Shown: piece by piece, positions 31,588 to 40,116 of the stretch
Position numbering within the stretch: position 1 is the first letter of the stretch
Layout: every line of letters begins with the position of its first letter
Origin: Arthrobacter saudimassiliensis
GTDB lineage: Bacteria; Actinomycetota; Actinomycetes; Actinomycetales; Micrococcaceae
Assembly: GCA_900016675.1 (NCBI GenBank)
Contig: LN483071.1
Span: forward strand, 186,001-250,000
Length of the DNA: 64,000 bases
Direction: 5' to 3'
Position numbers and translations under genes: made by a program
The notes under the pieces: model-generated
What the model was told of the DNA's origin: nothing
Databases searched by the model: none
What the model saw: only the letters and a program-made list of their open reading frames with translations

Positions 31588-32249
31588 CCAGGGCTTTCCG
31601 CCTCGACGTGCCGGTGCTTCCCGATGAGGAAGAGGCCCGGCGCTGGATGGAGGAGGAGCTTTCCCGACCGGTGTACGAGGAGGCCGAGCCGGGCCTGACC
31701 GAGCGCGTCCTTGCGGCGCTGGCCGAGTGGCTGGACAGCGTGCTGTCCGGGCTGGAGGCCGCCGGCCCGGTCACCGGGGTGCTGGTCGTCGCCGTCATCG
31801 CGGCCGTGGTCCTGCTTTTGGTGGTCCTGGTGGTCCGGCCCCGGCTGAACGCTTCACCCGCCGGGTCCCGCCCGGTCTTCGACGACGAGGCGGCGTCGAG
31901 AGCGGTGGACCACCGCCGCCTGGCCCGTGATGCGGCCGGCCGGAGCGACTGGAATGAGGCCCTCACGCAGCTGCTGCGCGCGATGATCCGCTCCGCCGAG
32001 GAGCGGGTGGTGCTGGACCCGGTGCCGGGGCAGACGGCCACAGAGGCGGCGTCCCGGCTGGTCGGGGCCTACCCTGCCGACGCCGCCGACATCAGATGGC
32101 TGGCCGAGCGGTTCAACGAGGTCAGGTACGGAAACGCCCATGCCACGGCGGCCGACGCCGCCCGTGCGCAGGACCTGGACGCCCGGCTTCTGGCTGCTGC
32201 GCCCGCCGCCGGCCCCGCGGCCGGCACGTTTCCGGCGGTTCCGCGATGA
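31578..32249 (+). CDS. DUF4129 membrane protein
   Basis: 223 residues. One membrane helix (about 65-90) is followed by the DUF4129 domain: DHRRLARDAAGRSDWNEALTQLLRAMIRS, then PGQTATEAASRL and FNEVRYGNAHAT, which are typical of the family. The domain often sits at the end of transglutaminase-like membrane proteins in MoxR/DUF58 loci. Function unknown. The start overlaps the previous gene by ten bases, and its stop forms an ATGA overlap with the next. Confidence 0.88.
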   Translation: MELTRAFRLDVPVLPDEEEARRWMEEELSRPVYEEAEPGLTERVLAALAEWLDSVLSGLEAAGPVTGVLVVAVIAAVVLLLVVLVVRPRLNASPAGSRPVFDDEAASRAVDHRRLARDAAGRSDWNEALTQLLRAMIRSAEERVVLDPVPGQTATEAASRLVGAYPADAADIRWLAERFNEVRYGNAHATAADAARAQDLDARLLAAAPAAGPAAGTFPAVPR

Positions 32250-33442
32250 CGGAGCTGCAGACCGGCCGGCCGCAGCGGTCCGGGGCCGAAGGCTCCACGA
32301 AGGCGGCCCGCCGGCGCGGACGGCTGCTCTGGACCGCGCTCGGGCTCCTGGTGGTCCTCGTGGCCGTCATCGGTTCGCTCGGCCGCAGCGGCAGCAGCGG
32401 AGAACCGCTGGGGCCGGGCAACCCGGCGCCGGAGGGCGCGATGGCCGTGGCCGAGGTGCTCGGTTCCCGCGGCGTCGATGTCCGCGTTCCGGCCGGTTAC
32501 GACCAGGCCCTGGATGCCTTGGGCCCGGACACGACGCTTCTGCTGCATGATCCCAACGGGTGGCTCGACGCCGAGCGGCTGCAGGCGCTGGCCGGGCGCT
32601 CCAGCCGGGTGGTGCTGCTGCGCCCGGACTTCGCCCAGCTCTCCGCCGCCGCCCCGCAGATCAGCGCGGCGGGGCTGGTGCCGGAAAGCCTCGCCACCGG
32701 GGACGGTGACGGACCCCGGGAACTGCGCGCCGGCTGCCCGGCCGCGGATGCGTCCGCCGCCGGGACCATTGACGCCGGCGGCCAGCTCTACCGCGGGCCC
32801 GTGACCTGTTTCCCGCTGCCGGACGGTCCGGCCGACGCCGGCAGCTACGCCGCCACGGCAGACGGCACCGCCGTGGTGCTCGGCAACCCGGACCTGCTGG
32901 CCAACAGCACGGTTGCCTCGCGCGGCAACGCCGCACTGGTGCTGCGGACCCTCGGCTCGGAGCCGACCCTCGTCTGGTTCTCCCCCACGCCCGCCGATAT
33001 CCTCCCCGCGGACGACGCCGCCCAGGCCCCGCCCCTGCCGGACTGGGTCGGACCGGTCGCGGCCTGGCTGGTCATCGTCGCCGCCTTCGCAGCCTTCGCC
33101 GCCGGACGCCGGCTGGGACCGCTGGCCGTTGAACCGCTCCCGGTGCTGGTGCGCTCCTCCGAGACCGCCGAGGGCCGGGCCCGCCTGTACCAGGACGGCC
33201 GTGCCGCCGACCGCGCCGCGCAGGTGCTGCGCTCCGGCACCAAGGTGCGCCTGGCCCGGTTCCTGCGGCTGCATTCCACCACCGGTCCACACCAGCTGGC
33301 CGCCGCCGTCGCCGCCGCCGCGGACCGCCCGGTCCACGAGGTGCTGCAGCTGCTGTACGGGCCACTGCCGGCCGGCGACGCGGACCTGGTCCGCTGGGCA
33401 CAGTCCATCCAACAGCTAGAGGAAGAGGTCCTCGGATCATGA
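32246..33442 (+). CDS. DUF4350 membrane protein
   Basis: 398 residues. An N-terminal helix (about 27-45) precedes an extracytoplasmic DUF4350 domain of a GATase-like fold (NPAPEGAMAVAEVLGSRGVDV ... LLLHDPNGWL), a second helix (about 272-292), and a cytoplasmic tail rich in helices (GKVRLARFL-like TKVRLARFLRL). The ATG at 32246 overlaps the DUF4129 stop and is chosen over 50 upstream codons that are only the out-of-frame reading of that gene. Part of the MoxR operon; function unknown. Confidence 0.88.
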   Translation: MTELQTGRPQRSGAEGSTKAARRRGRLLWTALGLLVVLVAVIGSLGRSGSSGEPLGPGNPAPEGAMAVAEVLGSRGVDVRVPAGYDQALDALGPDTTLLLHDPNGWLDAERLQALAGRSSRVVLLRPDFAQLSAAAPQISAAGLVPESLATGDGDGPRELRAGCPAADASAAGTIDAGGQLYRGPVTCFPLPDGPADAGSYAATADGTAVVLGNPDLLANSTVASRGNAALVLRTLGSEPTLVWFSPTPADILPADDAAQAPPLPDWVGPVAAWLVIVAAFAAFAAGRRLGPLAVEPLPVLVRSSETAEGRARLYQDGRAADRAAQVLRSGTKVRLARFLRLHSTTGPHQLAAAVAAAADRPVHEVLQLLYGPLPAGDADLVRWAQSIQQLEEEVLGS

Positions 33443-34569
33443 ACCAGCCGCACCAGTCCTGGCCTGCCCGGCAGCCCGGCGGCCAGCCGCCGACCGCACC
33501 GCCCGGGGCAGGCTGGTCCGCCGGACCGGCACAGCAGCCTGCGGCGGCTGCCCCCGCCCACCCGTCTGCCGCCCCGCCCGTGGACGCGCCGCAGGGCCAG
33601 CCTCGGGTCCCGTCCCCCGCCGACCCGGTCCGGCAGGCCCTGATGCAGGTGCGGGCCGAGGTGGCGAAGGCCGTGGTGGGCCAGGACGCCGCCGTAACCG
33701 GACTGATCATCGCGCTGCTGGCACGCGGGCACGTCCTGCTGGAAGGCGTGCCGGGCGTGGCCAAGACGCTGTTGGTCCGCAGCCTCTCCGCGGCCCTGTC
33801 CCTGGACACCCGCCGGGTGCAGTTCACCCCCGATCTGATGCCCGGCGACGTCACCGGCTCGCTGATCTACGACGGCCGCACCTCGGAGTTCAGCTTCCGC
33901 GAAGGCCCGGTCTTCACCAACATCCTGCTCGCGGACGAAATCAACCGCACCCCGCCCAAGACGCAGGCCTCGCTGCTCGAGGCGATGGAGGAGCGCCAGG
34001 TCACGGTGGACGGGGTCTCCCGCCCGCTGCCGGAGCCCTTCATCGTCGCGGCGACGCAGAACCCGGTCGAGTATGAGGGCACCTATCCGCTGCCGGAGGC
34101 CCAGCTGGACCGGTTCCTGCTCAAGCTCACCCTGGACCTGCCCCCGCGCGAGGACGAAATCGAGGTTCTCCGCCGGCACGGCGGCGGCTTCGATCCGCGG
34201 GACCTGGACGCCGCCGGCGTGCGCGCGGTGGCCTCCGCCGACGACCTGGCCCGCGCACGGGAGGCGGTGGCCGCCGTCGCCGTCGCCCCTGAGGTGCTGG
34301 GCTACATCGTGGACCTGGCCCGGGCGACCCGCACCGCCCCGTCCTTCCAGCTGGGCGTCTCCCCCCGCGGCGCCACCGCCCTGCTGAACACCGCCCGGGC
34401 CTGGGCGTGGCTGTCCGGGCGCGGCTTCGTCACTCCCGACGACGTGAAGGCGCTGACCCTGCCCACCCTGCGCCACCGGGTGGCGCTCAGTCCCGAAGCC
34501 CAGATGGACGGCGTACGGGCGGACGACGTGCTGGCCGGGATCCTGGCCACCGTGCCCGTGCCGAGGTAA
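33439..34569 (+). CDS. moxR: MoxR-family AAA+ ATPase
   Basis: 376 residues. A 60-residue Pro/Gln/Ala-rich tail precedes the AAA+ core: Walker A GVPGVAKT (103-110), Walker B LLADEINRTPPKTQ, sensor I AATQNPVEYEGTYPLPEAQLDRF. MoxR ATPases act as chaperones that mature partner complexes, usually with VWA-type proteins such as the DUF58 product encoded next. The ATG overlaps the DUF4350 stop (ATGA). The low-complexity tail resembles that of the first protein of the operon, suggesting both may be tethered or regulated through it. Confidence 0.95.
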   Translation: MNQPHQSWPARQPGGQPPTAPPGAGWSAGPAQQPAAAAPAHPSAAPPVDAPQGQPRVPSPADPVRQALMQVRAEVAKAVVGQDAAVTGLIIALLARGHVLLEGVPGVAKTLLVRSLSAALSLDTRRVQFTPDLMPGDVTGSLIYDGRTSEFSFREGPVFTNILLADEINRTPPKTQASLLEAMEERQVTVDGVSRPLPEPFIVAATQNPVEYEGTYPLPEAQLDRFLLKLTLDLPPREDEIEVLRRHGGGFDPRDLDAAGVRAVASADDLARAREAVAAVAVAPEVLGYIVDLARATRTAPSFQLGVSPRGATALLNTARAWAWLSGRGFVTPDDVKALTLPTLRHRVALSPEAQMDGVRADDVLAGILATVPVPR

Positions 34570-34572
34570 ACG

Positions 34573-35865
34573 GTGGCGGTATCCGCGCGTTTCGTCATCC
34601 TTGCCGCCGCCGGGACGCCGGCGGTGTTCCTGTGGCCGCGGGCACTGACCATCTGGCTCTGGGTGCTGGTCCTGGGCGCAGCGGCGGCCGTGGACCTGCT
34701 GCTGGCGGTTTCGCCCCGCGTGCTGGCTCTCACCCGGGACCCGCTCGAGCGGGTCCGCCTGGGCGGCCAGGCCCGGGCCGGGCTGGTGGTCCGCAACCCG
34801 GCGTCGCGGACCCTGCACGCAGTGCTCCGGGACGGCTGGCAGCCCTCGGCCGGTGCCCGCAACCCCGTGCACCGGCTCACGGTGCCCGCCGGGGAGGCCC
34901 GGCGCGCGGCCACGCTGCTGGTACCGGAGCGGCGGGGTGACCTGCGCGCCGCGACGGTCACTGTGCGCAGCTTCGGGCCGCTGGGCCTGGCCGCGCGGCA
35001 ACGGGCCCTGCCGGTTCCGGGCCTGCTGCGGGTGCTGCCGCCGTTCGCCTCCCGCCGCCACCTGCCCAGCCGGCTTCGCCGGCTGCGGGAGCTGGACGGC
35101 AACGCCACGGTGCAGCTGCGCGGGGCCGGCACCGAGTTCGACTCGCTGCGCGACTATGTGCGCGGCGACGACGTCCGCTCCATCGACTGGCGGGCGACGG
35201 CGCGGCGCCGCGACACCGTGGTGCGCACCTGGCGTCCGGAGCGGGACCGGCGGGTGGTGATCGTGCTGGACACCTCCCGCACCGCCGCGGCCCGGATCCA
35301 GGACGAGCCCCGGCTGGACACCGGCATCGAAGCGGCGCTGCTGCTGGGCGCACTCGCCGGCGGCGCGGGTGACCGGGTGGACCTGCTGGCCTTTGACCGG
35401 AGGACCCGTGCCCGGGTGGATTCCGCCGCGAAGGGCAACCTGCTGAACCGGATGGTCGAGGCGCTGGCCCCGGTGGAACCGGAACTGATCGAGGCGGACT
35501 TCTCGCTGCTGCCCTCCGCCGTCCACGGGATATCGCCGCGGCGTGCCCTGGTCGTGCTGTTGACCACCCTGGACTCCGGTGCGGTGGAGGACGGCCTGCT
35601 GCCGTTCCTGCCGCAGCTGCTGGAACGCCATCTGGTGGTGGTGGCTTCGGTGCGCGATCCTGAACTGGACGCGATGCGCGCCCGTCGGGGCACGGCCGCC
35701 GAGGCCTACCGCGCCGCCGCCGCGGAGCGTGCCCTGCTGGACCGTGCCTCGGTCACCGCCCAGCTGCGGTCCATGGGCGTGGAGGTGGTGGATGAGACCC
35801 CGCAGGAGCTGCCGCCCAAGCTTGCCGACATGTACATCCAGCTCAAGGCCGCCGGCAGGCTGTAG
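34573..35865 (+). CDS. DUF58 (VWA-like) membrane-anchored protein
   Basis: 430 residues. Two N-terminal membrane helices (about 6-22 and 25-46) are followed by a beta domain and the DUF58 signature (RDYVRGDDVRSIDWRATARR), which runs into a VWA-like fold with a MIDAS-type DTSRT (about 232-236). It is the usual partner of MoxR. The GTG start at 34573 stands three bases after the moxR stop. The pair is predicted to form a chaperone/adaptor at the membrane; the client is unknown. Confidence 0.92.
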   Translation: MAVSARFVILAAAGTPAVFLWPRALTIWLWVLVLGAAAAVDLLLAVSPRVLALTRDPLERVRLGGQARAGLVVRNPASRTLHAVLRDGWQPSAGARNPVHRLTVPAGEARRAATLLVPERRGDLRAATVTVRSFGPLGLAARQRALPVPGLLRVLPPFASRRHLPSRLRRLRELDGNATVQLRGAGTEFDSLRDYVRGDDVRSIDWRATARRRDTVVRTWRPERDRRVVIVLDTSRTAAARIQDEPRLDTGIEAALLLGALAGGAGDRVDLLAFDRRTRARVDSAAKGNLLNRMVEALAPVEPELIEADFSLLPSAVHGISPRRALVVLLTTLDSGAVEDGLLPFLPQLLERHLVVVASVRDPELDAMRARRGTAAEAYRAAAAERALLDRASVTAQLRSMGVEVVDETPQELPPKLADMYIQLKAAGRL

Positions 35866-35903
35866 CTGCGGCCGCGGTGCGGGTGCCAGGAGAGGAGGCC
35901 GGC

Positions 35904-36515
35904 GTGAGCGGCATCTACCGGGAGGTCCTCGGTTCAGCCTTCGATCGGCTGCGGCCGGAGCTCCGTGACTACTTCTCGCTGCCCGTCGGCGCCGTCGGCA
36001 CAGGGACCGGGACGTTCGCGCGGGCGGGCTGCCCGCGGCCGGCCCTGCGGCCGCTGATGCGCGCGGTGCCGCTGCGCGGAGCCTTCTTCGGGGACTACGG
36101 CGAGCAGGTGCCGTTCAGCATCGAGAACCGCGCGCACCGCGACGCCGCCGGCCGCCCCGCGCTGACCGCGGTGCGGACCTTCCGGTTTCCCTCGGCCACG
36201 CGGATCTTCGAGGACACCACCACCCTGGTGGCGCCGGGCCGGCTGCAGGATGCCCTGGGGACCGGGCGCCGGCTGGTCACCGGACTTGCCCTGTCCCCGC
36301 GTGCGGACGGGGCGCTGGTGATGGATTCCTTCGGCGCGGCCCTGCATCTCGGGCCGGTGCGGGTGCCGCTGCCGGGACCCGTGGGAGCGTCGGCGCGTGT
36401 CGTCCAGTGGTGGGATGCGGCGTCCGGCCGGTTCCGGATCAGCGCCGAGGTCCGCCAGCGGCAGCTGGGCACCGTCTTCGTCTACGACGGCGCCTTCGAC
36501 TACGCGGTGGGCTGA
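35904..36515 (+). CDS. DUF4166 protein
   Basis: 203 residues, soluble. The DUF4166 pattern is clear: IYREVLGSAFDRLRPELRDYF, RGAFFGDYGEQVPFSIENR, ALTAVRTFRFPS, and the tail VFVYDGAFDY. Function unknown. The GTG at 35904 directly follows GGAGAGGAGG, while an earlier GTG at 35877 lacks a binding site. It follows the DUF58 gene by 38 bp and may be a late operon member. Confidence 0.85.
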   Translation: MSGIYREVLGSAFDRLRPELRDYFSLPVGAVGTGTGTFARAGCPRPALRPLMRAVPLRGAFFGDYGEQVPFSIENRAHRDAAGRPALTAVRTFRFPSATRIFEDTTTLVAPGRLQDALGTGRRLVTGLALSPRADGALVMDSFGAALHLGPVRVPLPGPVGASARVVQWWDAASGRFRISAEVRQRQLGTVFVYDGAFDYAVG

Positions 36516-36527
36516 GCGCGCGGACGC

Positions 36528-37613
36528 TCAGGCGTCGGCGGCGACCTGTTCGAGGGCCGACGCCGTCTGCGTCAGCCGGGCCAGCACCGCCCGCGCCGTG
36601 GCCGGCGGAGCCGCCGCGAGGTCCGCCGCCGGAACCGGCGCCAGCGCCGGCAGCTGCCGCAGCGGCAGGCCGACATCCCGCCAGGGCCGGAGCACGGAGT
36701 CCACCAGGGCGGTCACCTGCCGGACCTGCACAGCCGGGGCCGGCAGCGGAACCAGCCCGAGTTCGATCCGCCGCCCCTCCTCCACGGTCCGGGCAACGGT
36801 TTCCCAGTCCCGCGGCTGGAGCCCGGCGGCGGGAAGACCGACGCCGTCGTACCCGGCGGCGAGCGCCAGATCTGCCGCGGACGCCGCGGCGCGGTCCGCG
36901 GGGCGGCCGACGCCGGGCAGCACCAGCACGGTGCGCGCCCCCGCCTCGGCGGCGGCATCGCGGATGAGCTGCCAGGTGCGGCGTGCCTCGGCGTCCGGCA
37001 CTGCGCGGAGCGTGCGGTAGCCGCTGGCGGTGGGAATGCGTCCGCGAAGCACCCGCTCGGCGTCGGGTTCCTCCACGGCCAGGACGAGCCGGGTGCCCGG
37101 CACCGCTTCGGCGGCGCGATGCAGATACGCCCCCAGGCCTGCGGCCAGCGACTCGGCCAGTTCCCGGCGGGCGCCGGCGTCGACGAGGGCCCGTTCGCCG
37201 TTGTGCAGGTGCAGGCCTGCCGCGAGGCTGAGCGGTCCGAGCAGCGAGAGCCGCAGCCCGGTGGACGGCCGGTCCTCCTCTCCGGCCAGGTCCGCGAGCG
37301 TGTTCAGGTCGCGGGACAGCAGCGCCTGCGCGCGGGCCAGGTCGCGGCCGGGCCGGTCGACCAGGCGCCAGCCGTGCGGCTGCAGATCCACGGGAAGGTC
37401 CACCAGCAGGGAGGCCGTGCGGCCCACCGCGTCCGCTCCGATCCCGCGATCCGGCAGCTGGGGCAGGAACGGCAGGTGCGGCTCGCCCAGTTCTCCCCGG
37501 CTGATCCGGATCGCCTCGGCGACGTCGGTCCCGGGCCAGCCGGGGCCGGCGGTTGCGGCGACCGTGGTCGGTGCAGGTTCGGGGACTGCAGGCTCAGCTG
37601 TCGGCGCGGCCAT
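36528..37613 (-). CDS. MetE-like (cobalamin-independent methionine synthase family) protein without cysteine
   Basis: 361 residues with a TIM-barrel pattern of the UROD/MetE type, close to a group that includes Mycobacterium Rv3015c: GWPGTDVAEAIRISRGELGEPHLPFLPQLPDRG, which covers the family start. Real MetE enzymes bind zinc through His, Cys, Glu and Cys; this protein contains no cysteine at all, so it is unlikely to activate homocysteine in the usual way. ATG 37613 overlaps the chorismate mutase gene by 20 bp on the same strand; the frame is open further upstream, but only as a shadow of that gene. Confidence 0.8.
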   Translation of the reverse strand: MAAPTAEPAVPEPAPTTVAATAGPGWPGTDVAEAIRISRGELGEPHLPFLPQLPDRGIGADAVGRTASLLVDLPVDLQPHGWRLVDRPGRDLARAQALLSRDLNTLADLAGEEDRPSTGLRLSLLGPLSLAAGLHLHNGERALVDAGARRELAESLAAGLGAYLHRAAEAVPGTRLVLAVEEPDAERVLRGRIPTASGYRTLRAVPDAEARRTWQLIRDAAAEAGARTVLVLPGVGRPADRAAASAADLALAAGYDGVGLPAAGLQPRDWETVARTVEEGRRIELGLVPLPAPAVQVRQVTALVDSVLRPWRDVGLPLRQLPALAPVPAADLAAAPPATARAVLARLTQTASALEQVAADA

Positions 37614-37974
37614 TTCCGTTTCCGTTCCGGGTCTCCGAGATCGCCTGGTGGTGCCGGATGACCTCGCTGATGATGAAGTTGAGGAACTTTTCCGCGAAGG
37701 CCGGGTCCAGGTGCGCGTCTGCGGCCAGCCTGCGGAGCCGGGCGATCTGCGCGGCTTCGCGGCCGGGATCGCCCGGGGGCAGCCGATGTTCGGCCTTGAG
37801 GTGGCCCACCCGCTGGGTGGCCTTGAAGCGCTCGGCGAGCAGATACACCAGGGTGGCATCGATGTTGTCGATGCTGCCGCGCATGGCGAGCAGCTCCGCC
37901 ATGACCTCGTCGGGGACATGGCCGGTCAGCGAACTGGCAGCCGGGTCGAACTCATCCTCGGGTGTATCAGTCAT
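37594..37974 (-). CDS. AroQ-type chorismate mutase
   Basis: 126 residues, all helical. The catalytic helix pattern is present: MRGSIDNIDATLVYLLAERFKATQRVG, with an Arg in helix 1 and a second basic cluster at GREAAQIARLRRLA; the C-terminal helix is FLNFIISEVIRHHQAI. It rearranges chorismate to prephenate for Phe and Tyr. The ATG at 37974 is preceded by a TAGACT box six bases away and no Shine-Dalgarno: predicted leaderless. It overlaps the downstream MetE-like gene by 20 bp. Confidence 0.92.
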   Translation of the reverse strand: MTDTPEDEFDPAASSLTGHVPDEVMAELLAMRGSIDNIDATLVYLLAERFKATQRVGHLKAEHRLPPGDPGREAAQIARLRRLAADAHLDPAFAEKFLNFIISEVIRHHQAISETRNGNGNGRADS

Positions 37975-37980
37975 TGTTCC

Positions 37981-37986
37981 AGTCTA
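37981..37986 (-). promoter_or_regulatory. -10 box TAGACT, predicted leaderless start of chorismate mutase
   Basis: TAGACT, then GGAACA, then the ATG at 37974 on the minus strand. Confidence 0.55.
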
Positions 37987-38072
37987 GGGTTTGGCCTCCC
38001 GCGCCGCCGACCAGGTTACGGCCCGGCGGTGCCCAGCCCGGGCTTGAGGTTGCCGCTGTGGCAAGGTGAACA

Positions 38073-38588
38073 ATGGCGGGCATGAACGAAAACAACTTCG
38101 ACGCCTTCGATATCAGCCCGGTTCCTCCTCCCGGCCCCGGAGCCACGCCTCCGGGCCCCTACCGCGGCATCTACGGCATGCCCATGTTTGTCACCCTGCC
38201 CACCGCAGACCTGGCCGCGTCCGTCGATTTCTGGACCCGCGGCCTGGGGTTCATCGACCTGTTCACCATTCCCGGGCAGCTCACCCACATGCGCCGCTGG
38301 GCCTTCCAGGATGCCCTCCTGGTGCCGGGTGCGCCTGCGGCCGAGGCACCCGCCGCCACCGTGAGCTACGCCTGCGTGCTGGACGAGATCGAGGCCATCG
38401 CGGCGGCCTGCAGCGGGCTGGTTCCCGGCTGCACCGACGGCCCCCGGGCCACGGCCTGGAACACCCTGGACCTGGAGATCCGGACGCCGGAGAACACCCG
38501 TGTCGTCTTCACCGCCGGCCGGGCCCTGGAGCCGGGCAGCGAGCAGGCCACATGGCTGCAGGAGGCAGGCTTCGACGTCGCCGGCTGA
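38073..38588 (+). CDS. VOC-superfamily (glyoxalase/bleomycin-resistance fold) protein
   Basis: 171 residues. After a 35-residue Pro-rich tail the VOC fold begins: PMFVTLPTADLAASVDFWTRGLGFI, with the usual 'metabolite-related beta strand then YW' layout, and ends in LEIRTPENTRVVFTAGR. VOC proteins bind a metal and act as lyases, dioxygenases or drug-binding proteins; the substrate cannot be named here. AAGGTG precedes the ATG at 38073; a second ATG four codons on (38082) is possible. Confidence 0.82.
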   Translation: MAGMNENNFDAFDISPVPPPGPGATPPGPYRGIYGMPMFVTLPTADLAASVDFWTRGLGFIDLFTIPGQLTHMRRWAFQDALLVPGAPAAEAPAATVSYACVLDEIEAIAAACSGLVPGCTDGPRATAWNTLDLEIRTPENTRVVFTAGRALEPGSEQATWLQEAGFDVAG

Positions 38589-38701
38589 CCGCCCGACAGA
38601 GCGTTGTGGGACGGCCTGCCCGCTGTGGTGTGGCAGAGTATGGGCCATCCACGCGGGAGGTGCCGGACGGCGCGGGGCCCGCTCGGCGGAAGGAGCACGG
38701 C

Positions 38702-39055
38702 ATGGGAAGCGGCGCCAATCCCCTGGTCCCCGCACAGTGGGAGGTGCTGGTCGGCGGCATGGGATTCCTGATCATTGCCCTGCTGATCCATGCGGTGATC
38801 GCCCTGGCGTACAACCGGCTGGTGAGCGGCCCTGAACGGCTGGGCCTGCTTGCCGCCTGCCTCCTGCTTCCGGTGGTCGGGCCCGCCGCGACGCTGCTGC
38901 TCCTGCACAGGCTCAAGCGCGGTGCGCGCGGCGGCACAGCCGTGGGGAGCCTGCCGGGACGGTTACGCCCGGGTCAGGAAACGGCCGCGGGGTCCCATTC
39001 GAGCGAGCGGGCCGAATCGATGGTCGCCTGCCCGAGCACCCGGGTGCCCTGGTAG
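38702..39055 (+). CDS. Small membrane protein, 3' end overlapping mnmA antisense
   Basis: 117 residues. Two membrane helices (about 14-38 and 47-68) flank [20 protein letters not shown], resembling the N-terminal membrane segment of phospholipase-D-like proteins but with no catalytic part. GGAGC precedes the ATG. Its last 82 bp run antisense over the 3' end of mnmA, so the C-terminus is doubtful; the hydrophobic part is outside the overlap. Could be a genuine small membrane protein or a truncated remnant. Confidence 0.55.
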   Translation: MGSGANPLVPAQWEVLVGGMGFLIIALLIHAVIALAYNRLVSGPERLGLLAACLLLPVVGPAATLLLLHRLKRGARGGTAVGSLPGRLRPGQETAAGSHSSERAESMVACPSTRVPW

Positions 39056-40116
39056 AGCACCATGGTCTGGCCGGGCGCAACGCCGCGCATCGGTTCGGTC
39101 AGCCGCACCACCAGCTCCGCCGGTGCCTCCGGATCCGCAGACGGCTCCATCCAGGCCACGGCGGCCTCCGGGTCGCCATGCGCGCGGACCTGGACCATGC
39201 AGTCGAACCGGTCGCCGGACTCGACGGCGGCAATGGGCAGGCCGGCCCAGGAGACCTTGATGCCGCGCATCTGGTCGATGTTCAGCAGCTGCTCCGGACC
39301 GACGACCACCTTGTTCTCCTTGGGCCGGATCTCGAGCACGAAGCGGGGCTTGCCGTCGGCGGCCGGCCGGCCGAGCTTCAGGCCGCGGCGCTGTCCGACG
39401 GTGAAGGCGTTGGCGCCGGGGTGCGTGCCGAGCTTCTCGCCGTCGGGCCCCACGATCTCGCCCTCGCTCATCTCGATGCGTTCCTCGAGCCAGCCGCGCG
39501 TGTCGCCGTCGGGAATGAAGCAGATGTCATGGCTGTCGGGCTTGTTCGCCACCGACAGGCCGCGCCGCTCGGCTTCGGCACGCACCTCGGCCTTGGAGGG
39601 CGTCTCGGCGAGCGGGAACATGGCGTGCCGCAGCTGCTCGTGGGTGAGCACGCCGAGCACGTAGGACTGGTCCTTCGCCCAGTCGGCGGCGCGGTGCAGC
39701 TCGGGGTTGCCGTCGGCGTCGGTGATGACCTTGGCGTAGTGGCCGGTGCACACCGCGTCGAAGCCCAGGGCGAGGGCCTTTTCCAGCAGGGCGGCGAACT
39801 TGATCCGCTCGTTGCAGCGCATGCAGGGGTTGGGGGTGCGTCCGGCGGCGTATTCGGCCACGAAGTCGTCCACGACGTCTTCCTTGAACCGCTCGGAGAA
39901 GTCCCAGACGTAGTAGGGGATGCCCAGGATGTCACAGGCGCGCCAGGCGTCCCTGGAGTCCTCGATGGTGCAGCAGCCGCGGCTGCCGGTGCGCAGCGTG
40001 CCGGGCATGCGGGAGAGCGCCAGGTGCACCCCGACGACGTCGTGCCCGGCGTCAACCGCCCGGGCGGCGGCGACGGCGGAGTCCACCCCGCCGCTCATTG
40101 CTGCCAATACCTTCAT
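38974..40116 (-). CDS. mnmA: tRNA-specific 2-thiouridylase MnmA
   Basis: 380 residues. The PP-loop SGGVDS is at 8-13; the catalytic Cys98 (in NPCMRC) and Cys199 (in SHDICF) form the persulfide/disulfide pair. [10 protein letters not shown] and the C-terminal beta domain complete the family. It thiolates U34 of tRNAs for Lys, Glu and Gln using ATP and sulfur passed from a cysteine desulfurase. That desulfurase is encoded just upstream; its stop overlaps the mnmA ATG (ATGA), so the two are translationally coupled. Confidence 0.97.
   Translation of the reverse strand: MKVLAAMSGGVDSAVAAARAVDAGHDVVGVHLALSRMPGTLRTGSRGCCTIEDSRDAWRACDILGIPYYVWDFSERFKEDVVDDFVAEYAAGRTPNPCMRCNERIKFAALLEKALALGFDAVCTGHYAKVITDADGNPELHRAADWAKDQSYVLGVLTHEQLRHAMFPLAETPSKAEVRAEAERRGLSVANKPDSHDICFIPDGDTRGWLEERIEMSEGEIVGPDGEKLGTHPGANAFTVGQRRGLKLGRPAADGKPRFVLEIRPKENKVVVGPEQLLNIDQMRGIKVSWAGLPIAAVESGDRFDCMVQVRAHGDPEAAVAWMEPSADPEAPAELVVRLTEPMRGVAPGQTMVLYQGTRVLGQATIDSARSLEWDPAAVS

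Noticed and set aside
32845-35631. 928-codon minus-strand open frame over the MoxR operon
   Set aside because: Antisense shadow of the DUF4350, MoxR and DUF58 genes, low-complexity Gln/Arg-rich product.
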